The notes: a model not told the origin generated them from the sequence alone. Counted from the stretch's first letter, positions 1 through 5,813 are shown. The stretch: 9,356 nucleotides of DNA from JACDAN01 sp035776735 (GCA_035776735.1 DASSSO010000051.1:1-9356), one strand, 5' to 3'. Numbers and translations are program-made.

Positions 1-1
1 C

Positions 2-214
2 GAGGTCGGCCGCCAGCCCTGGATCGTCTACGAGTTCATGCGCGTCGAGGAGGCCGTCACCGGAGCGGAGGGGATCCCGGTCGGCTACGCCACGCTCGTG
101 GTCGTCTACCTCGGGCTCGCGAGCATCACGCTGTACATGCTGCGCCGTCTGGCCCGTACGCCGCCCGAGGTCGAGCTCCAGCCCGGTGCGGGCGACTTCG
201 AGGTTCTGCCCTGA
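2..214 (+). CDS. cydA: Cytochrome bd ubiquinol oxidase subunit I, C-terminal fragment
   Basis: The window opens inside this gene; the last 70 residues are visible and the start lies upstream. The fragment begins EVGRQPW, the motif found near the C-terminal end of CydA proteins, just before the last transmembrane helix. One hydrophobic helix follows (about fragment residues 29-47, YATLVVVYLGLASITLYML), then a basic cytoplasmic LRRLAR stretch and a short polar tail. In the family, CydA carries the three haems and the quinol site of the bd-type terminal oxidase, which reduces oxygen to water at the membrane with high oxygen affinity. The haem ligands and Q-loop lie outside the window, so oxidase subtype cannot be judged. 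The stop TGA shares its final A with the ATG of cydB, as expected for a cydAB operon. Confidence 0.93.
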   Translation, partial: EVGRQPWIVYEFMRVEEAVTGAEGIPVGYATLVVVYLGLASITLYMLRRLARTPPEVELQPGAGDFEVLP

Positions 215-1257
215 TGCTGGTCGACCTCCTGCTGGCGATCCTGATCATCGCGCTCGCCGCGTACGCGGTGCTCGGCGGGGCCGACTTCGGCGCCGGGTTC
301 TGGGACCTGACTGCCGGGGGCGCCCAGCGGGGCGCCCGCCTGCGGGGGCTCGCGCACCGCTCGATGGGGCCGGTCTGGGAGGCCAACCACGTCTGGCTGA
401 TCGTCGTGCTGGTGGTGCTGTGGACGTGCTTCCCGCACGGCTTCGGGCCGTTGATGGAGACGCTGTACGTGCCGCTGTTCCTCGCCGCCGTCGGGATCAT
501 CTTCCGCGGCGCGGCCTACGCGCTGCGCGGAGAGGCGGCGTCGATCTCGGAGGCTCGCGTGCTCGGCGCGGTCTTCGCGCTGTCCTCGGTACTCACGCCG
601 TTCTTCCTCGGCTGCGCGATCGGCGCGGTCGCGTCTGGGCAGGTGCCTGCGGAGGGCGACCCGAACGCCCCGTTCTCGAGTTGGACCGGTGCGACCGCGC
701 TCTGGATCGGGGCGCTCGCGGTCGTGACCGGCGCGTATGTCGCCGCCGTCTTCTTGGCGGCGGACTCCGTGCGCGCGGGGGCGCCCGACCTCACGACCGC
801 ATTCCGCCGCCGCGCGCTCGGCTCCGCCGTCGTCGCGGGCGGGATGGCGATCGGGGGTCTGTTCGTCATTCGCGAGGACGCGCGCGATCTCTACGACGGA
901 CTCACCTCCGGCGCTGGGCTCGCGATGGTGATCGTCTCGGTCGCGGTCGGCGTGCTCACGCTCTGGCTGCTATGGACGAACCGCTTCGAGATCGCGCGCT
1001 ACACATCCGGCGTAGCCGTAGGCGCGGTCCTGGCCGGTTGGGCCTTCGCGCAGCGCCCCGACTTTCTGCCAGGCGAGCTCTCGCTCCAGGACGCGGCCGC
1101 GGGCGACGCCACCCTGGTCGCGACCCTGGTTGCACTCGTGCTCGCGCTGCTCGTGATCGTGCCGGCGATCGCGCTGCTGTTCCGCCTGACCCTGGGGGGT
1201 AGCTTGACCGGCGAGTTCCGCCCCATCGTGAGCAGTGACGACGGCGGGGACCGATGA
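214..1257 (+). CDS. cydB: Cytochrome bd ubiquinol oxidase subunit II
   Basis: A 347-residue polytopic membrane protein, within the usual CydB range though slightly shorter than the E. coli protein. Family signatures are visible: GGADFGAGFWDL at residues 21-32 in the first helix, GPVWEANHVWLI at 52-63, and late in the protein RPDFLPGELSLQDAAA (281-296), which matches the conserved loop before the last helix. About eight or nine hydrophobic segments can be counted, the last at about 300-325. CydB binds no haem in most members but is required for assembly and function of the CydA/CydB quinol oxidase. The start overlaps the cydA stop by one base, which supports ATG 214. The stop overlaps the next small gene by four bases (ATGA). 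No disruption or missing region is seen. Cyanide-insensitive CioB-like members share these motifs and are not excluded. Confidence 0.95.
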   Translation: MLVDLLLAILIIALAAYAVLGGADFGAGFWDLTAGGAQRGARLRGLAHRSMGPVWEANHVWLIVVLVVLWTCFPHGFGPLMETLYVPLFLAAVGIIFRGAAYALRGEAASISEARVLGAVFALSSVLTPFFLGCAIGAVASGQVPAEGDPNAPFSSWTGATALWIGALAVVTGAYVAAVFLAADSVRAGAPDLTTAFRRRALGSAVVAGGMAIGGLFVIREDARDLYDGLTSGAGLAMVIVSVAVGVLTLWLLWTNRFEIARYTSGVAVGAVLAGWAFAQRPDFLPGELSLQDAAAGDATLVATLVALVLALLVIVPAIALLFRLTLGGSLTGEFRPIVSSDDGGDR

Positions 1258-1442
1258 GGCCGGCGCGCCCGCAGATCGCACTCGCCTGCTTCGTGCTGGG
1301 CTGCCTGCTGGTGCTTCTGGTCGAGGCGGGGATCGCCCGCGCCGTCGGCGTGCCGCTGATCTTCGCCGGCATGGCGCTCGGCGTCGCCGCGATCGCGACG
1401 CCAGAGTTCCTTGCCGGCGACCGCAAGGCCGACGCCGGCTAG
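1254..1442 (+). CDS. Small two-helix membrane protein of the cyd operon, function unknown
   Basis: A 62-residue protein that starts in an ATGA overlap with the cydB stop, with a purine-rich GGCGGGG a few bases before the ATG. It has a basic N terminus (MRPARPQ), two hydrophobic helices (about residues 8-25 and 31-48) and a short charged tail (FLAGDRKADAG). I do not recognise a family. Position and size suggest an accessory membrane peptide of the bd oxidase, like CydX or CydS in other bacteria. However, those are usually shorter and have one helix, so this is not an obvious homologue. The overlap and the hairpin downstream place it as the last gene of the cyd transcript. That it is translated is well supported by the overlap and the membrane-like composition; the role is inference only. 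Confidence 0.72.
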   Translation: MRPARPQIALACFVLGCLLVLLVEAGIARAVGVPLIFAGMALGVAAIATPEFLAGDRKADAG

Positions 1443-1521
1443 CCTGCGGCCTTTCCGCCTTCCCGTTGGCTTGATCCGCGCCGGTTGCCAGGACGCCTTC
1501 GGGACAGCGCGCCGGGAACAA

Positions 1522-1550
1522 GGAAGGGCCCGCGTTCAGCGGGCCCTTCC
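1522..1550. terminator. Perfect 12-bp GC-rich hairpin, probable terminator after the cyd operon
   Basis: Arms GGAAGGGCCCGC (1522-1533) and GCGGGCCCTTCC (1539-1550) pair perfectly around the five-base loop GTTCA, 80 bases after the last cyd-operon stop. On the plus strand no U-run follows (GACCTTCGG), as is common for hairpin terminators of high-GC actinobacteria. On the minus strand the arm is followed by TTGTTCCC, a somewhat better U-rich tail. The hairpin could therefore end transcription from either side. No gene is recognised on the minus strand here. Confidence 0.7.
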
Positions 1551-1612
1551 GACCTTCGGAGAGCCGGGTGTCGCTTTCGTCCACTTCATCGGGGAGCCTT
1601 TCGGAGGGTTCT

Positions 1613-1682
1613 TCCTACTGGGCCTTCCCGGTGGAGCTTCGTCCTACTGGCGCCCTGTGCTCTTCGCACGGTCAATGGTGCC
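1613..1682. other. Short direct repeats plus possible nested RNA hairpin
   Basis: TCCTACTGG occurs at 1613-1621 and 1642-1650, each preceded by GG(A/G)G-type sequence and TTC and followed by GCC or CGCC, so the repeated unit is about 29 bases but imperfect. Directly after the second copy, GGCGCC can pair with GGTGCC around an inner GTGC/GCAC stem with a TCTTC loop. Read on the minus strand the region is rich in GAAA/GAAG loops (CGAAAG, CCGAAAGG, GCGAAGAGC), ends at the 1522-1550 hairpin, and would give a transcript of roughly 130-170 bases. No known RNA family was recognised. This may be a leader, a small RNA, or nothing functional. Confidence 0.25.
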
Positions 1683-1798
1683 CCAGCCGGCCCGCCGCGG
1701 CATCAGCGCGCTGCCGGATCGCGCAGTACGTAGTTCCCCGCAGCTGGGCGGGGGTCGGTAGAAGCCCGCGTCGCGTTCCGCGCCCGCCCCGATGCCCG

Positions 1799-1816
1799 TG
1801 AGTGAGCGTTCACTCA
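1799..1816. promoter_or_regulatory. Palindromic operator, probable binding site of the adjacent TetR regulator
   Basis: TGAGTGAGCGTTCACTCA is an inverted repeat with perfect 7-base arms (TGAGTGA and TCACTCA) around a 4-base centre GCGT; 16 of 18 positions are symmetric. The form TGAGTGA-N4-TCACTCA is typical of autoregulatory TetR-family operators. It ends 19 bases before the TetR start codon, so a bound dimer would cover the promoter or transcription start. No other copy was noticed in the window. Confidence 0.85.
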
Positions 1817-1835
1817 TGGTTGGGGCAGAGTCGAC

Positions 1836-2471
1836 ATGAGCGCCGAGCTGAAGCACGGTCCGCAGGAGCTGCGGGAGCGCATCCTCGACGCGACGCTGCA
1901 CGTGATCTGCGAGCGCGGCATGGCTCGTACGCGCACGAGCGCCATCGCCAAGGAGGCAGGGTGCTCCGAAGGGAGCATCTACCGCTACTTCGACGGCAAG
2001 CCGGAGCTCTTCCGGGAGGTGGTCCGGACACGGCTCTCGAGCCTCCTCGACGTGCTCCCCGGGCTCACCGCGCGTACCGGTTCGGGGACGGTCGAGGGAA
2101 ACCTCGTCGACGTCGCGCGGGCGGCGCTGTCGTTCTACGGGGAGGTCGTGCCGCTCTACGCCGGCCTCTTCGCCGACGCCGAGCTGCTCGCCGACCGGCG
2201 CGAGAGCGTCCTCGGCGGAGACCTGAACCCGTCGGCCGCGGCCGACGCGGTGGTCGGTTACCTCCAGGCGGAGCAGCGGCTGGGCCGTGTGCGCGCGCAG
2301 GCCGACGTGGACGCCGTCGCGCGGCTGCTCCTCTCGAGCGCTCTCGGCGAGAGCTTCCTCTGCGCGCTCGCCGCCGGCCCTCTCGACGGGGCGGAGCGCG
2401 ACCGCCGCGCACGGGACCTCGGCCGGCTGGCGACCCGGGAGCTCGAACCGCCCGGAGGAGGATTGCCGTGA
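1836..2471 (+). CDS. TetR/AcrR-family transcriptional regulator
   Basis: A 211-residue protein of normal TetR length. Residues 10-65 form the DNA-binding domain: an opening helix (ELRERILDATLHVICERG), then the helix-turn-helix RTSAIAKEAGCSEGSIYRYF at about 33-52 with the hallmark YRYFDGKPELF. The rest, about 66-205, is helical and alanine/leucine-rich, as in the ligand-binding and dimer domain, which varies too much to predict a ligand. ATG 1836 is chosen because the HTH domain then has a usual N terminus and the start lies just after the palindrome; the ribosome site is weak (GGGG). The stop overlaps the GTG start of the first ATPase gene (GTGA), so regulator and ATPase subunits share an mRNA. 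Likely role (inference): an autorepressor that also controls the V-ATPase operon and is released by an unknown small molecule. Confidence 0.93.
   Translation: MSAELKHGPQELRERILDATLHVICERGMARTRTSAIAKEAGCSEGSIYRYFDGKPELFREVVRTRLSSLLDVLPGLTARTGSGTVEGNLVDVARAALSFYGEVVPLYAGLFADAELLADRRESVLGGDLNPSAAADAVVGYLQAEQRLGRVRAQADVDAVARLLLSSALGESFLCALAAGPLDGAERDRRARDLGRLATRELEPPGGGLP
2454..2461 (+). promoter_or_regulatory. Ribosome binding site for the subunit G/H gene
   Basis: GGAGGAGG inside the 3' end of the TetR gene, six bases before the GTG at 2468. It is a strong Shine-Dalgarno match and fixes the GTG start of a gene whose frame is also open far upstream. Confidence 0.75.
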
Positions 2472-2866
2472 GGCCCGTCAGCAACTGGCTCGACCGCTTT
2501 CGCCGGCCCGGCGTTCCCGCGGCGGCGAGCGAGGAGCTCGACGCCGAGCTGCTCCCGGTCTTCGCGACGCTCGACGAGATCGAGCAGGAGGCTGCCGCGA
2601 TTCGGATCGAGGCGGACGCCGAGGCGGCCCGTCGGGTCGAGGCGGCGGCGCTCGAGGCGGAGCGGATCCTGGTCCGGTGGCGGCGGGAGGCCGAGGCGGA
2701 GCGGGTCAGAGCGGAGGCCGACCGGCGCGAAGCGGTCGCCAGCGAGGCGCGCTCGATCGAGCTTCGGGCCGAGGCAGAGGCCGCGGAGCTCCGGGAGCGC
2801 GGGCTCGAGCGGATGCCGGCGCTCGTCGCGACCGTGCTTATGTGCCTCCAGGAGGATCAAGCATGA
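2468..2866 (+). CDS. V/A-type ATPase peripheral-stalk coiled-coil subunit G/H
   Basis: A 132-residue protein read from GTG 2468, after a strong GGAGGAGG site. It has a short non-helical N terminus (about 1-20), then one long charged helix, about residues 30-115, built of Glu/Ala/Arg repeats (EAD, EAARRVEAAALEAE, RREAEAERVRAEAD), and a short C-terminal helix ending MCLQEDQA. This is the pattern of the small stalk subunit (AhaH in archaea, G in Thermus, NtpF in Enterococcus), which pairs with subunit E to hold the catalytic head still against the rotor. There is no lysine at all; arginine supplies the positive charge. The call rests on coiled-coil architecture plus first position in a V-ATPase operon, not on a sharp motif. 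It overlaps tetR by GTGA and subunit C by ATGA. The open frame runs further upstream to 1802 but only as a shadow of tetR. Confidence 0.82.
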   Translation: MRPVSNWLDRFRRPGVPAAASEELDAELLPVFATLDEIEQEAAAIRIEADAEAARRVEAAALEAERILVRWRREAEAERVRAEADRREAVASEARSIELRAEAEAAELRERGLERMPALVATVLMCLQEDQA

Positions 2867-3789
2867 GCGCGGCCTGGATCGCCGGAGCCGTCCGCGCGCG
2901 GCTGCTCGTGTCCGAGCGCTGCCTCGGCGCGGAGGGAGCAGCGAAGCTCGCCGGCTCGCCCTCGCTGCGCGACGCGCTCGTCGAGCTCGGACGCACCCCG
3001 TATCGGCGGGAGATCGGCCTGGAGCTCACCCTGGCCGACGCGCAGCGAGCGGTCGCCTCGAAGACGCTGATCGACCTCCGCCTGCTCGCCGGCTGGCTGC
3101 CCGGCGACGCGCTCGGACTGCTCCGCGCCCTCGCCGCCTGGCACGAGCTGGCCAACCTCGAGGACCGCATCGCCTACCTCGGCAGTGCGCCGCTCAGGCA
3201 ACCGTTCGAGCTCGGGAGCCTCGCCGCCGTCTGGCCGAGGGCTGCGGGAACCCAAAGCCTCGACGAGCTGCGCCGCGCGCTGGCGGCGTCCGCCTGGGGC
3301 GACCCCGGCGGAGAGACCGCCGCCGAGCTCGGGATCGGCCTGCGGCTCGCGTGGGCGCGCCGCGCCGCCGCGGAGGCGCCCGAGGTCGGGGCACTTGCGG
3401 CCGGCGCGTCGGCACTGCTCCTCGCCCGCGAGCTCTTCGTCGTCGGCCTGCCGGTCGAGATCCTGCCGCTGGCCGCCTTCCCGCTGCTCGGCCCGAGGTG
3501 GCCGCGCGCAGGCACCTTCGCCCAGTTCGTCGAGGCGCTGCCGCCCGACGCCGCCTGGGCGCTCGCCGGGATCGACGGGCCCGAGGAGCTATGGCGTGCC
3601 GAGGCCCGTTGGTGGAACCGGTGCGAGCAGGACGGGCGGGCGCTCATGCGCTCCGCGCCGGGCCGGCAGGTCGTCGTCGGCGCCGTCGCGGTGCTCGGCT
3701 GCGACGCCCACCGCATCGCGATTGCGCTCGAGGCCACCGTGCGGCGCGGGCTCCCGGGCGTCCAGGAGGTGCTCGATGCGGCAGCCTGA
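2863..3789 (+). CDS. V/A-type ATPase subunit C (central-stalk socket, AC39/d family)
   Basis: A 308-residue, helical, alanine/leucine-rich soluble protein, somewhat short for the family (usually about 320-350). Family-like stretches are SPSLRDALVELGRTPYRRE (32-50), matching the early 'L-x-E-x-L-x-x-T-x-Y' region; AWHELANLEDRIAYLGSAP (92-110), at the place of the family's DIxNLK segment; and a C-terminal EARWWNRCEQDGRALM followed by VVVGAVAVLGCDAHRIAIALE (270-290), like the closing 'Y-x-x-x-x-x-E-x-x-N-I-R' repeat. Subunit C seats the central shaft (D/F) on the membrane ring. The start ATG 2863 has AGGAGG at 2850-2855 and overlaps the G/H stop by ATGA. Sequence similarity by eye is loose, and operon position carries much of the call. 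Finding C directly after G/H is unusual, since it normally follows E. Confidence 0.8.
   Translation: MSAAWIAGAVRARLLVSERCLGAEGAAKLAGSPSLRDALVELGRTPYRREIGLELTLADAQRAVASKTLIDLRLLAGWLPGDALGLLRALAAWHELANLEDRIAYLGSAPLRQPFELGSLAAVWPRAAGTQSLDELRRALAASAWGDPGGETAAELGIGLRLAWARRAAAEAPEVGALAAGASALLLARELFVVGLPVEILPLAAFPLLGPRWPRAGTFAQFVEALPPDAAWALAGIDGPEELWRAEARWWNRCEQDGRALMRSAPGRQVVVGAVAVLGCDAHRIAIALEATVRRGLPGVQEVLDAAA
3764..3770 (+). promoter_or_regulatory. Ribosome binding site that sets the subunit I start
   Basis: AGGAGGT lies five bases before ATG 3776, inside the end of the subunit C gene. It favours ATG 3776 over the later in-frame ATG 3815, which lies nearer to the conserved N-terminal sequence MVRIAIVAP. 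Confidence 0.72.
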
Positions 3790-5182
3790 GCACGCGCTCA
3801 CCCTCCCGGCGCGCATGGTGCGGATCGCCATCGTCGCACCCCGTGCCCGCCTGCGGGAGACCCTCGTCGAGCTCGCCGACTCGGGGACCGTCGAGCTCGC
3901 CGGGACGCTGCCGACCGCCGGCGGCGAGGCGCTGGAGGCGCTCCGCCGGCTCGAGCGGGAGGGGACGAACGGCTCGGCCGGGCCGGTGCTGGCGCCGGCG
4001 CGCCCCGACGTCCCGGGGCTCGAGCGAGCCGGGGCCGTCGACCTGCTGCGCGGCGAGGTCGAGCTCGAGCGTCGCTCCGCAACCGCGGTCGAGCACGGAA
4101 GCTTCGCCGGCCTCCTCGGCTGGGCGCCGCAGGACGAGCTGGAAGGGCTGGCAGAACGGCTCGCCGGTGCAGGGGCCGGAGTGATCGAGCTGCCGGCGCC
4201 GCCGTGGCTCGAGCCGCCCGCCCTCATCGCCCGCAAGCCCGTCACCCGGCCGTTCCGCCCGCTCGTCGAGACGTACGGGCCCGCCCGCTACGCCGATCTC
4301 GACCCGACGCTGTTCGCCGCGTTCTCGTTCGTCCTCATGTTCGGGATGATGTTCGGAGACGTCGGCCACGGGCTGCTGCTCGCGGCTGCCGCGCTCGCCC
4401 TGCGCTTCGTCAAGCGCGGCCGGCTGCTCGCGGTCCGACGGGTCTGGCCGCTGCCGTTCGCCGCCGGCCTCTCCGCGGCGTTCTTCGGCCTGCTCTACGG
4501 GGAGTGCTTCGGGCCGACGGGGCTCGTGCCGACACTCTGGCTCGACCCGGTGGACGAGGCCCCGGAGCTGCTCGCCGCCGCCGTCGCCGTGGGGGCCGTG
4601 CTGCTTGCGCAGAGCTACGCGTTCGGCACGGTCAACCGGTGGCGGGAGCAGGGCCCGGCCGCGGCACTCGTCGCCCCCTCCGGGATCGCGGGCACGTGCA
4701 TCTTCCTCGGCGGCGGCATCGCCGCCGCAGGCTGGTACCTCGACTCGCCGGCGCCGGCCACGATCGGCGCCGCGATCGCCGTCGCCGGGCTCGCGCTCAT
4801 GGCGATCGGCTACGCCGCCCACGCGGCGCGCGGAAGCCTGGGGGCGCTCGAGGTGCTCGTGGAGCTGGTCGACTCGGTCGTCCGGATCGGAGCGAGCGCG
4901 ATCTCGTTCACCCGGCTGGCGGCCTTCGGCCTGATGCACGCCGCGCTCGGCATGGTCGTGTGGGCCGCTGCGAGCGCCGCCTGGGGCACCGCGGCCGGAG
5001 CGGCGCTCGCGATCCTCGTGCTCCTGGTCGGCAACGTGCTCGCCTTCACGCTCGAGCTGCTCGTGGCCGGGGTCCAGGCGCTGCGACTGGAGTACTACGA
5101 GCTGTTCTCGCGCATCTTCGCCGGCGAGGGGCACCCCTACTCGCCCTGGCACATCCCGCTCGTCACGAAGGAGGAACCATGA
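3776..5182 (+). CDS. V/A-type ATPase membrane stator subunit I (a), with shortened cytoplasmic domain
   Basis: A 468-residue protein; family members are usually about 600-660. The N-terminal soluble part is only about 170 residues. It keeps the opening MVRIAIVAPRARLRETL (14-30) and a later lobe LLGWAPQDELEGLAERL (113-129), but the long coiled-coil arm between them is mostly missing. The membrane part is complete: LVETYGPARYADLDPTLF (163-180), FGMMFGDVGHG (189-199), LLYGECFGP (239-247), and about eight helices. The essential arginine helix is SFTRLAAFGLMHAAL (377-391) with R380, and ALRLEYYELFSRIFAGEG (435-452) contributes R437. Ions pass between this subunit and the K ring. It overlaps subunit C by 14 bases and subunit K by ATGA. 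ATG 3776 has an AGGAGGT site; ATG 3815 is the alternative and would make the protein 13 residues shorter. Confidence 0.94.
   Translation: MRQPEHALTLPARMVRIAIVAPRARLRETLVELADSGTVELAGTLPTAGGEALEALRRLEREGTNGSAGPVLAPARPDVPGLERAGAVDLLRGEVELERRSATAVEHGSFAGLLGWAPQDELEGLAERLAGAGAGVIELPAPPWLEPPALIARKPVTRPFRPLVETYGPARYADLDPTLFAAFSFVLMFGMMFGDVGHGLLLAAAALALRFVKRGRLLAVRRVWPLPFAAGLSAAFFGLLYGECFGPTGLVPTLWLDPVDEAPELLAAAVAVGAVLLAQSYAFGTVNRWREQGPAAALVAPSGIAGTCIFLGGGIAAAGWYLDSPAPATIGAAIAVAGLALMAIGYAAHAARGSLGALEVLVELVDSVVRIGASAISFTRLAAFGLMHAALGMVVWAAASAAWGTAAGAALAILVLLVGNVLAFTLELLVAGVQALRLEYYELFSRIFAGEGHPYSPWHIPLVTKEEP
5168..5174 (+). promoter_or_regulatory. Ribosome binding site of the ring subunit K
   Basis: AAGGAGG, a full match to the anti-Shine-Dalgarno core, sits four bases before ATG 5179 at the end of the subunit I gene. 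It is among the best sites in the operon, which suits the subunit needed in the most copies per complex. Confidence 0.7.
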
Positions 5183-5595
5183 TCGAATCGCTGCTCTGGG
5201 GACTTCCCGTCGTGCTCGGCGTGGCGGTCGTGACCGCATGGATCCTCCACCGGTCACCGGCGAAAGGCTTCCACCGCCTGGCCCTGCTGAACGGGCTGAT
5301 CCTGCTCGGCGCGCTCGCCCTCTTCGCCGCCGCGCTGCTCGGGGCCGTCGAGGCGGAGGCGGCAACGGCCGCGAACGAAACCGACCCGACGGGCGCGCTT
5401 CTCGGCGCAGGGATCGCCGTCGCCGGCTCCAGCATCGGCGCCGGCATCGCGGTCTCCTACACCGGATCGGCCGCGCTTGCGGCGATCAGTGAGAAGCCCG
5501 AGATGTTCGGGCGTGCGATGGTCGTGGTCGGCCTCGCCGAGGGGATCGCGATCTACGGGCTCGTGATCGCCGTCATGCTGATCGGGCAGGCATGA
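5179..5595 (+). CDS. V/A-type ATPase proteolipid ring subunit K (c)
   Basis: A 138-residue protein with four hydrophobic segments. Residues 71-95 (TGALLGAGIAVAGSSIGAGI) and 112-136 form the ring hairpin, joined by the loop AAISEKPEMFGRA (101-113). The ion-carrying carboxylate is E121 in GLAEGIAIYGLVIA. Before the hairpin are two further segments, about 4-23 and 34-56. The second ends AVEAEAATA and resembles the signal-peptide-like leader of the Thermus subunit, while the first is extra. Typical sodium-binding rings have a Gln where this protein has A88 (SIGAGI) and a Ser/Thr after the glutamate where it has G122, so protons are the likely ion (inference). It overlaps subunit I and subunit F by ATGA, with a strong AAGGAGG site. 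Only one hairpin has an acidic residue, so this is not the duplicated NtpK type. Confidence 0.93.
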   Translation: MIESLLWGLPVVLGVAVVTAWILHRSPAKGFHRLALLNGLILLGALALFAAALLGAVEAEAATAANETDPTGALLGAGIAVAGSSIGAGIAVSYTGSAALAAISEKPEMFGRAMVVVGLAEGIAIYGLVIAVMLIGQA

Positions 5596-5813
5596 AGACC
5601 GCCCTCGCGATCGGGGACTGGCGGCGCCTTGCCGGCTACGCTCTGGCCGGAGCGCTCGTAGCCCCGGCCGCTACGCCGGAGGAAGCCCGGGCGGCGCTCG
5701 ACGCGTTCGACCACGACATCGGCCTGGTGATCCTGACCCCCGAGGCGGGGGCGGCCCTCGAGGCGCAGCTCGCCGAGCGCGACGACCTCGTCGTGGTGGT
5801 GCTGCCGTCGTGA
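5592..5813 (+). CDS. V/A-type ATPase rotor subunit F, C-terminally short
   Basis: A 73-residue protein, where subunit F usually has about 100. It shows the expected alternating alpha/beta start: KTALAIGDWRRLAGYALAG (2-20), then TPEEARAALDAF (28-39), IGLVILTPEAGAAL (43-56) and a final strand DDLVVVVLPS (64-73). That strand corresponds to the 'PVVVEIP' strand near the end of the globular domain in other F proteins; the stop follows at once, so the C-terminal helix that lies along subunit D is absent. Bases after the stop, read in the same frame, do not restore it, and subunit E starts there in a GTGA overlap. F sits in the central shaft and can tune coupling and ATPase activity. The call rests on fold pattern and operon place; the start overlaps the K stop by ATGA with a weak ribosome site. 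Confidence 0.8.
   Translation: MKTALAIGDWRRLAGYALAGALVAPAATPEEARAALDAFDHDIGLVILTPEAGAALEAQLAERDDLVVVVLPS

Larger units (their letters stand above)
1443..1835. other. Intergenic region between the cyd and V-ATPase operons
   Basis: 393 bases with no convincing coding sequence on either strand; short open frames here lack family resemblance. Contents in order: an unremarkable GC-rich stretch (1443-1521); the 12-bp terminator-like hairpin (1522-1550); a pyrimidine-rich stretch with two copies of TCCTACTGG, 29 bases apart (1613-1621 and 1642-1650); a small hairpin GTGC-TCTTC-GCAC (1657-1669) bracketed by GGCGCC (1649-1654) and GGTGCC (1677-1682), which can pair as RNA on the plus strand with one G-U; a palindrome CAGCGCGCTG (1704-1713); a 6-bp hairpin CCCCGC/GCGGGG (1736-1753); and the TetR-type operator (1799-1816). 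The promoter of the second operon should lie here, but no clear -35/-10 pair stands out. Confidence 0.8.

Noticed and set aside
186..1202. 338-residue plus-strand open frame overlapping cydB
   Set aside because: Out-of-frame shadow of cydB; almost entirely Arg, Ala and Gly with no hydrophobic segments.
970..1584. 204-residue minus-strand frame covering the gap and the end of cydB
   Set aside because: It runs through the terminator hairpin, the small cyd-operon gene and cydB on the other strand, and has no recognisable sequence pattern.
1727..1732. TACGTA as a possible -10 box
   Set aside because: No suitable -35 element at the right distance and it is 66 bases from the operator; too weak to call a promoter.
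1736..1753. CCCCGC/GCGGGG hairpin as a second terminator
   Set aside because: Only six base pairs, no U-run, and no gene ends just upstream; such stems occur by chance in DNA this GC-rich.
2590..2800. Repeated GAGGCGG-type stretches that look like a DNA repeat
   Set aside because: They are explained by Glu-Ala-rich coiled-coil codons of the G/H subunit; the units are irregular in spacing.
3644..5365. 573-residue open frame on the minus strand
   Set aside because: It lies antisense across subunits C, I and K. Its product is an Arg/Glu/Gly-rich string without domain pattern, as expected from the complement of GC-rich codons.
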